From Rhea pennata (lineage: Eukaryota; Chordata; Aves; Rheiformes; Rheidae), in NCBI RefSeq assembly GCF_028389875.1, contig NC_084682.1, forward strand, positions 2,552,001-2,616,000: a DNA stretch of 64,000 bases, written 5' to 3'. Below the pieces are notes generated by a model that worked only from the letters and a program-made list of their open reading frames with translations, did not search any database and was not told where the DNA came from. Numbering within the stretch: the stretch's first letter is position 1; each line of letters begins with the position of its first letter. Shown here piece after piece: positions 58,380-64,000 of the stretch. Both the position numbers and the translations under genes were made by a program.

Positions 58380-58690
58380 AGGGGCAGGAAAAGGAGGGCA
58401 AAACCCTCAGCGAGGAGGGAAGAACCCACCCGGGGAGGCTGCCGCCCCGGGGAAGGCGGCCCCACAGCTGGTTTCTCACGTGCTTTGCAGGAGCGGGGAA
58501 CAGCCCCGATTCTGGCCAGCAAGCGACATTTCCGTGCAGCTGCTTGCACGTAATTAAGAAACCTGTTAACTACGAACAACCTCAAACAATGTCGTGCGTT
58601 AGGCGACGTGATTAGACGCAAACAACATTCAGCGACGAGCAGCGTGCGACGCACCACGTGTTCCTCTAAGTTGTGGTACCGCAAGGTCCT
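58380..58690. promoter_or_regulatory. CpG-rich patch passing into a CpG-dense, only moderately GC-rich block
   Basis: 58,380-58,520 is an ordinary small CpG island. From 58,545 to 58,690 GC content falls, yet CpG stays frequent (GTCGTGCG, GGCGACGTG, GACGCAAAC, GCGACGAG, GTGCGACGC, CACGTG). The combination suggests germline protection from methylation rather than simple GC richness. Confidence 0.5.
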
Positions 58691-59539
58691 ACAGCGACGG
58701 CCATCCCAACGGCAAGCTCGGCAGCCACTGTGACTCCTGTTTAATATTAATAAGAATTCTAGGCACTTACAAAGCAACTTCCAGCTGAGGAGCATCCAAG
58801 TGTACTTACAAACACTTTATCTCCAGAGGTGTTAAAAAAGGGCCAAAGTGTAATTATTGTCCCTGTGAAAACATAATGAGAACTTCCTCAGCCTCCTCAA
58901 AATCCTCAGTCATCGTGAACTAGGCCCTCAAATAACTTTAACCATCCTGAAACCTGAAGCTCGAGTGAGGTTAAAACATCTTCCCTTGTAGCAAGATAAC
59001 CTTGTAACCTCCCACGCAAAAACCCACCTGAAGCAACCACCACACCGGGAAATTCGCCGGTGCTCGTGCTGCTGCAGAATTACTCAGATGCACGCATTGC
59101 GCATCGCAAAATGCCTCTGCAGTAAACAAAACCCAATCTTATATGTTATTTGGGTAGCAAGTTTTATAGAGAATAAATATCACACTTCAATTTCACGGTA
59201 ACTTAAGAGGGTTTACTGGCAAATACCATGGCTTTTACATGGTTCTACCAATTACAGAGCAATTACATGTAACCTAGATCTGGAGGACATACAGTTGAGA
59301 TAAAATATTCCTCTCTATGTTAAAAAGAAAAAGGCAGTTAATAAGAAAATACTTTTTTTTTTTTTTAAATTAAAAACTCCTCCTATTAGGATCCACAATA
59401 TTCCTGTATGACATTATTAAAACTCAACATCAATATAGAACTCAAAGCAAAACTGCCATTTCATTAACACATCAGTTGTGGGACGATCAATAAAAATTTA
59501 CTTTAAACTGTACCATATGTCACTTCCAACAAAGTTTTA

Positions 59540-59836
59540 TTATTCAGATTCATCAGTTTGTACCTCAACCCACCGTGCAATTAAATCCCATTTAGCAGCA
59601 GTGACCTTTTGATTTGAACTTGTCATTCCTGCAGCTGGTTTGGAGTTTAACAGCACTTTTAAATAAGGGAAACAAAACGCCTGCGCGCTCGCAGCGAGCG
59701 CGGCAAACCCGCCAGCGGGAAGCTCCCTGCGCGCTCTGCTCCCGCGTGCCCAACGGCAGAGGGGGGGGAAAGGCGAGGAAAAGAAAGAAGAGTAACACAG
59801 GCACATTTTAACATGTTGTAGCATATTTGTAAACAT
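59540..59836 (-). other. open frame of 98 codons with adjacent polyadenylation signal
   Basis: The last 28 residues read MTSSNQKVTAAKWDLIARW, then VEVQTDESE and a stop, and AATAAA overlaps the stop region on the minus strand. A CTGCAG acceptor-like site precedes the final methionine, but its pyrimidine tract is weak. The N-terminal part lies in GC-rich sequence and looks random. I do not recognise it. It could be a last exon or coincidence. Confidence 0.15.
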
Positions 59837-60310
59837 CGTTAATCACGGATTAGCAGATGGTAATGTTAATTGCACCTGCGGAAGTAACAAGACCTCAAGG
59901 TTGATTACATTTACAAACTCGGATCGTCCCGGCGGCATCGCTCGCTCGGGCAGAGCCGGCGGCAGCGGCGACCAGCGCGCGGTATTTGCATCACGGCCGC
60001 TTTCTGAACCCGCCACAAGCAAACCGAGGCGGTTCGGCGCTCTCCCGCGAGCCCGAGCGCCGCCGGGCACCGCGTGGCCCGCGCGTGGCAGGGATCTCCT
60101 GGCGCTGCTTCCCCCATCGGGAGCCGCTGCCACATCCGCCACGATGCTGTAATCGAACCCACGAGCAACGGCGTGGGAGCAGGGAGCCTCGGCTTGGCTC
60201 CCGGCTCGCTTTCTGCTCATCACCTGCGTCGGGCCAAAGAGAGCCCAAACCCGTCCCGTCCCACCGGCGGCTCCCGCGCGCCCAGACAGACGCGCCAGCA
60301 TGTTCCTCAT
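59670..60310. promoter_or_regulatory. CpG island
   Basis: CpG-dense, mainly at 59,920-60,310 with a patch at 59,685-59,760. The AT-rich gap between them (59,800-59,920) has TTAATCACGG and GTAATGTTAATTGC, resembling the other inter-island blocks. Confidence 0.7.
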
Positions 60311-60540
60311 CCAGCACGGAGGAATAACCTGTGCAAAATTTAGCTGTTTCCATAGAAACTGAATTTTGGCCCAATTCTCAGAAATAGCCGTCACCGAAGG
60401 TGCGCTCTTGGTGAGCGAAACCGCTCTTCGGGGACTTCCCAAGCAGCTACCGCACGCAGGCTGAAGCACCTCCAGCATCACGCGCAGGGGTTAAAATGCA
60501 CTGTTGTATTTCTCTGCACCACGTAGATTTTTGTAGAGAC

Positions 60541-60541
60541 A

Positions 60542-60569
<28 letters not shown>
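60541..60569. repeat. poly-A run (29)
   Basis: Twenty-nine consecutive A, the longest homopolymer in the window. The sequence upstream was not recognised as a retroposon. Confidence 0.9.
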
Positions 60570-60573
<4 letters not shown>

Positions 60574-61230
60574 TTCCCTGCCCTGGAGTGCCACAGGCTA
60601 GGTCTCAGGAAACCTTACTGGCACGCAATTATGGATTTCATGGAACGGGATTTTTCAGTTGTGCTGATAATCTGTTCACAAAACCTAAACTTAGGGCATG
60701 AGCTGAACTTCTGTTGAAATCAATTCTCACTTAAGTTGATTTTTGGGGATGAAAAGATTGGCATTCGTCCTCATCTGAGGATAAAAAGAGGTGCACATAG
60801 CACATCTTCCGAACCAACAAGGACAAATATTTTGTCACTGTGTTTCAAGACACTTTGATTATTGAGAAGTCATTTTGGAAGGGCAATTACTAAACTTTAA
60901 AATCAATTTGGTAAATACGCTTCTGAAAGGAATCCATGACAAGCAGCAGGGAGAGTAGAACTGAATTTCAAATTACACACACACACTTTATTCATATCTA
61001 AATATCAAAGAGACCGTATGTACAACAGAAGTAATCAGGAAGCATGTTTTGATCTTGCTGATGTACACAAAAAATGGCAACTAATGTCCTCCTTTATGAT
61101 ATAAAGCAGTGAGTTTTTTACAGTTACATTACAGGGGCGATTATAGTCAGGCTTAAGGCTAAAAATAATGAAAGACTATAAAAACTACATTCTAACATTT
61201 AAAAATACCCAGGAAATTAACTGGAGAAGC
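60570..61230. promoter_or_regulatory. AT-rich interval, possible conserved block at 60,830-60,960
   Basis: 60,830-60,960 reads TTTGATTATTGAG, GGGCAATTACTAAAC and AAAATCAATTTGG without simple repeats, and so resembles an enhancer. An AC repeat at about 60,975-60,988 marks the end of this block. No gene was seen in the rest. Confidence 0.3.
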
Positions 61231-61244
61231 AGGCAATGATTCAA

Positions 61245-61770
61245 TTAACGGATCGCGTTTATTCGATCGGGGGCAACCCGCGCAGCGCAAAGCTCGCTCT
61301 CGGAAGGTGCGACTCTGCCACGGTGCCCAGCGCCGCAGAGGGCCCCGGGGGCGCTCAGCGCCGAGCAGGATCGCGCAGAAGGTGCGGAGGGGGAAGCGGC
61401 TGCCGGGGTCGCTCCCGCCTTCGCGCCCTCGAATCCGCCCGTCCTCCCGCGGCAAGAAACGCTAGGCGCAGTTCAGGGAGACGCGCGGGGTGCTGCCCCG
61501 GCCCTCCCTCTCCACCGGCACCCCTCCAAACTCTGCTCGGACCGAGGGGCAGCTTCCCGGCTCCGCTCGGCGTCGCCACCGTGCCGCCGGGTTCCCCCCT
61601 CTTCCCCGAGCTCCCGGAGAGCCCCCGCAGCGCCCCTGCCCAGGCACCGAGGGTTCCCGGGGAGGCTTCGCTAAGGAACTAACGGCTACTACGTCCTTAC
61701 TCACCGTCCTTGGCGCACGCTGGCAGCGCTCACCGCAGCCTGAGGGTGCGTGCCTTCCTCCTCGGCCGGC
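61245..61770. promoter_or_regulatory. CpG island
   Basis: About 500 bases of dense CpG. The largest frame (148 codons, plus strand) is Ala/Arg/Gly/Pro-rich without a domain. An A/G-only tract follows at 61,822-61,848. Confidence 0.75.
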
Positions 61771-62021
61771 ACAGAAGCAAAGTTAACGACAGGCCTCCTC
61801 TTACTAATGTACTGCACACACTAAAGAAAAAAAGAAAAAGAAAAAAAGTGGGAGCTTAAAGGGGAGAAACTAGTTCTTACGAAGTCAGAAAAAGCTAGAT
61901 AGATCTATATGCTTACCTGTAAGTCAAGAAACGGTCTTATTCTCATCCCTACTGTTCAAAAGGAAGAACTCAGCCTCAAATTCTCTTTTTCCTCCTGAAA
62001 ATGAGCAAATCTAAACCACGG

Positions 62022-62037
62022 GCACCCTCTACCGGGG
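62022..62037 (-). promoter_or_regulatory. CTCF-like motif
   Basis: On the minus strand CCGGTAGAGGGTGC matches the CTCF core (CCASYAGRKGGCRS) at 12 of 14 positions by eye. It lies at the left edge of the last CpG island, with the same orientation as the motif at 23,941-23,957. Confidence 0.4.
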
Positions 62038-62830
62038 ACACTCGAGGCTTCGCGAGGAGCTGCCGGGAGGAACAGCTCCCCCAAGCCTCCATGCCCCCTC
62101 GCTTGTTCTAGTCAACGTCCAAAAAGACCAGTTCATCCCGTAAAACGTAAACGCTGCACGCCAGCCAGACAGGCATCGCGCCGCGCGGGCTACCGGACCT
62201 CTCGCAGCCGCGCGGCAAACAGCGTGCCCGCAAAAGCGGCGCGCCGCAGCCCGGCTCGGCACGGACGCGGCCAGGAGCGCGAGCCGCGGGCTGTCTGCCT
62301 GTTTTCCGCGTTAGAGGCTGGAGGGGAAAACGCGGCTCAGGGTAACTGCTGCAGTGCCCACCACCCTTCTCACCCACGGGCCGCAGTCACGAGTGCTCCA
62401 CGCTCTGGAAAAGCGAAGCCAGCAAAACGCTGCCAAGGACCTCACACGAAAGCCAGCAGAGCGCTATTTATTCTTGCGCATCTACACCGAACTCCTGGAG
62501 GACCCCAGGTCCTTCCCTGGGCTGTACCGGTACGTGGCGAGCTGAGGTCCCGAGACACCCCCCCAGCTGCCCGTGCCAACGTCTCCAGCCGGGGGAGGGA
62601 AACGTGGCCAATTCACAGCCCAAAGGCCGCTGCAGAGCCAGGCGTCGCGACGGCCCCCCTGCTCCCGCGCCGGGATGCAGGGAAGACGCACGGACTCGCT
62701 GTGGCCACGGAGCTGCGGGCCCGGCCACAAAAAGCGCTGGCGTGACAAGCTCTGGCGCCATCTCTGCAGCAAGCGCCGGCCCAGAGCCCTCGGCAAGGCC
62801 TGCCAGGCCCTCGGTGTGACACATCTGAAA
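62030..62830. promoter_or_regulatory. CpG-rich region, right edge of the domain
   Basis: 62,040-62,340 is a dense island. 62,390-62,830 is GC-rich with moderate CpG and frames open on both strands. CpG density then falls sharply. Confidence 0.65.
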
Positions 62831-62849
62831 AACCTCCACATCCACAGAC

Positions 62850-63125
62850 CAGCTTACAGACTTCATTTAGCTCAAAGGAAAGTCCTAATTAGTCACTCTG
62901 AGTGATTTACTTGTTCATTTGGAAGAGGAGGAGGGGGGAGACTAAGCTGAATTGTTTGAAATTATCCCTAAAGGGCACTGTAAATTAAGTGTTAATGAGG
63001 AATCCTATGCAAAGGGCCACAGTAGCTAAATAAAATAATTAAGGTGCTAAGTGATAACATTCATTTGGTTCTCAATAATTTAGCCAGCCTGGTTTTCAAC
63101 CAGGATATTTGCAAATGACATGGCC
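62850..63125. promoter_or_regulatory. repeat-free AT-rich block, probable conserved element
   Basis: Contains CCTAATTAGTCACTC, GTAAATTAAGTGTTAATGAGG (in parts), CCTATGCAAAGGG, AAATAATTAAGG and TATTTGCAAATGAC. The octamer-like TATGCAAA and ATTTGCAAAT with nearby TAATTA sites suggest POU/homeodomain binding. A 7-bp inverted repeat, CCTGGTT and AACCAGG with a 3-base spacer, is at 63,088-63,104. Confidence 0.45.
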
Positions 63126-63129
63126 TTCA

Positions 63130-63810
63130 TCACTCCCTGCACCCCACATACCATCAAGGGGGACAGCGGTGCTGGGGTGGCTCAGCTTCTACAGAATCAG
63201 GCCCACCAGGAAAAGGAAACTTTCTGGGACGAGAACAAGCTACTCACTCTCCTCCTCACCGGCAGCAAGTGCAGTACTGTTTCACTAATCATGCTCTGGA
63301 TTTATGTATGACACAAAAAGGATTGATTCACGTCTACAACAAATCTTTACAGGGCTTTATTTCAATGGACTGCATTTTTCCCCACGTCAGCTCTGTTCTG
63401 ATGGATTGTGTCCATCCTTTGGCATTTCACAATCAAATACAACACAGTATTTCCAGACACTCAAGCAGTAATACGTAACAGAGGAACCACCTCGCAGCAA
63501 AGAGCTGGAGCCAGCTGCACAGTCACGCAGGGAACTCACCTGGCTTGGAGGATTTCTCTCTTGCTCCAGGCTAGTTTCCAGCTGCATCAGCCCTTTGGCC
63601 AGCTCAGCCCTCTTGGTTGCCAGAAGGGCAGAGGGCCCAGGCACAGGGCATCCAGAGGCAGGTGGCAGTGGACGGGGCACAACTGCTTTCAGAGGCAGCA
63701 CCAGCCAAACACCATCTCGCAGTTACAGCCCAAAATCCTGTCTGCAGTCTGTGTGATGTACACAGCCCCCCATGTGACAAACAAGGCTTACAGCCATCAC
63801 TAGATAGTTT
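63130..63810. other. non-coding interval
   Basis: Mixed composition without a recognisable exon. Open frames of 90-130 codons overlap on both strands at 63.4-63.8 kb and resemble nothing I know. Confidence 0.5.
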
Positions 63811-63814
63811 ACTG

Positions 63815-63840
63815 AAAAAAAAAAAAAAAAAAAAAAAAAA
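63815..63840. repeat. poly-A run (26)
   Basis: Twenty-six consecutive A. It might end a processed retrocopy lying before it, but no known gene or SINE body was recognised and no target-site duplication was seen. Confidence 0.9.
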
Positions 63841-64000
63841 CGAAGGATTTGGCTGGCTGCCTTCAAAGTCTAGCTTTGCCACATTCCTTACAACCTTTCC
63901 TCCAAGAGGTGTAACCTAACGGAGTGCAGACGGCCTGAATTCAGTGCTGAGCCAGGGCCTGGGCGGTGCAGTTCGTCAGCCAAGACAGAGCTCAGTTCAG

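Noticed and set aside
60500-60717. Small frame with a poly-lysine run
   Set aside because: The lysines come from the 29-A homopolymer, so the frame is a by-product.
1-64000. CRISPR array, operon, prophage, integron or other prokaryotic system
   Set aside because: No regular spaced repeats, no dense coding, no ribosome binding sites. CpG islands and splice-like signals point to vertebrate nuclear DNA.
1-64000. Endogenous retrovirus
   Set aside because: No gag, pol or env-like frame, no primer binding site and no paired long terminal repeats were seen.

Overview
This is a stretch of vertebrate nuclear DNA, most likely from a bird or another sauropsid. It has no operon-like gene packing, no tRNA or rRNA gene that I can recognise, mammalian Alu and L1 repeats are absent, and interspersed repeats are sparse. 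One 3' tail resembles the octamer repeat that ends CR1 retroposons (about 32.95 kb), and several degraded fragments resemble old amniote-wide repeats. I could not recognise the locus. No long open reading frame resembles a known cellular protein, and I saw no homeobox, paired, T-box, LIM, nuclear-receptor or bHLH signature by eye. That was a visual scan, not a search. The open frames of 100-300 codons lie almost all in GC-rich DNA, where stop codons are rare, and I do not call them genes.

Layout. From 1 to 36.6 kb the DNA is mostly AT-rich and gene-poor, with homopolymers and simple repeats, a few old repeats and some AT-rich blocks that look like conserved non-coding DNA. CpG islands interrupt it at 4.65-5.18 kb, 7.6 kb (small) and 23.8-24.5 kb. 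The last looks most like a promoter, with two YY1-type motifs, a CTCF-like motif and a good splice donor downstream. At 20.31-20.70 kb is a decayed hAT DNA transposon: a BED-type zinc finger followed by sequence like the start of a transposase, broken by a stop codon and probably a frameshift. It is the only protein-coding remnant I can name.

From 36.6 to 62.8 kb the character changes sharply. About twenty CpG islands follow one another at intervals of 0.5-3 kb. Between them are short AT-rich blocks full of homeodomain-type (TAATTA, ATTA), POU/octamer-like, HOX/CDX-like (GCAATAAA) and CACCT/AGGTG motifs. Known vertebrate genomes show this alternation around developmental transcription-factor genes and their antisense or long non-coding RNAs, as large unmethylated Polycomb-type domains. 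That assignment is inference. No coding exon was identified, so the domain could be the 5' flank or first intron of such a gene, or a long non-coding RNA locus. Three good-looking splice sites on the plus strand (acceptors ending at 43,090, 48,866 and 55,680; the second paired with a donor at 48,958) are the best starting points for transcripts.

How it may work together: if the CpG-rich half is a developmental regulatory domain, the AT-rich blocks would be its enhancers, and the two CTCF-like motifs (23.95 and 62.03 kb, same strand) lie near its outer edges. Cross-species alignment, methylation and chromatin data, and RNA-seq would settle this; none could be run here.
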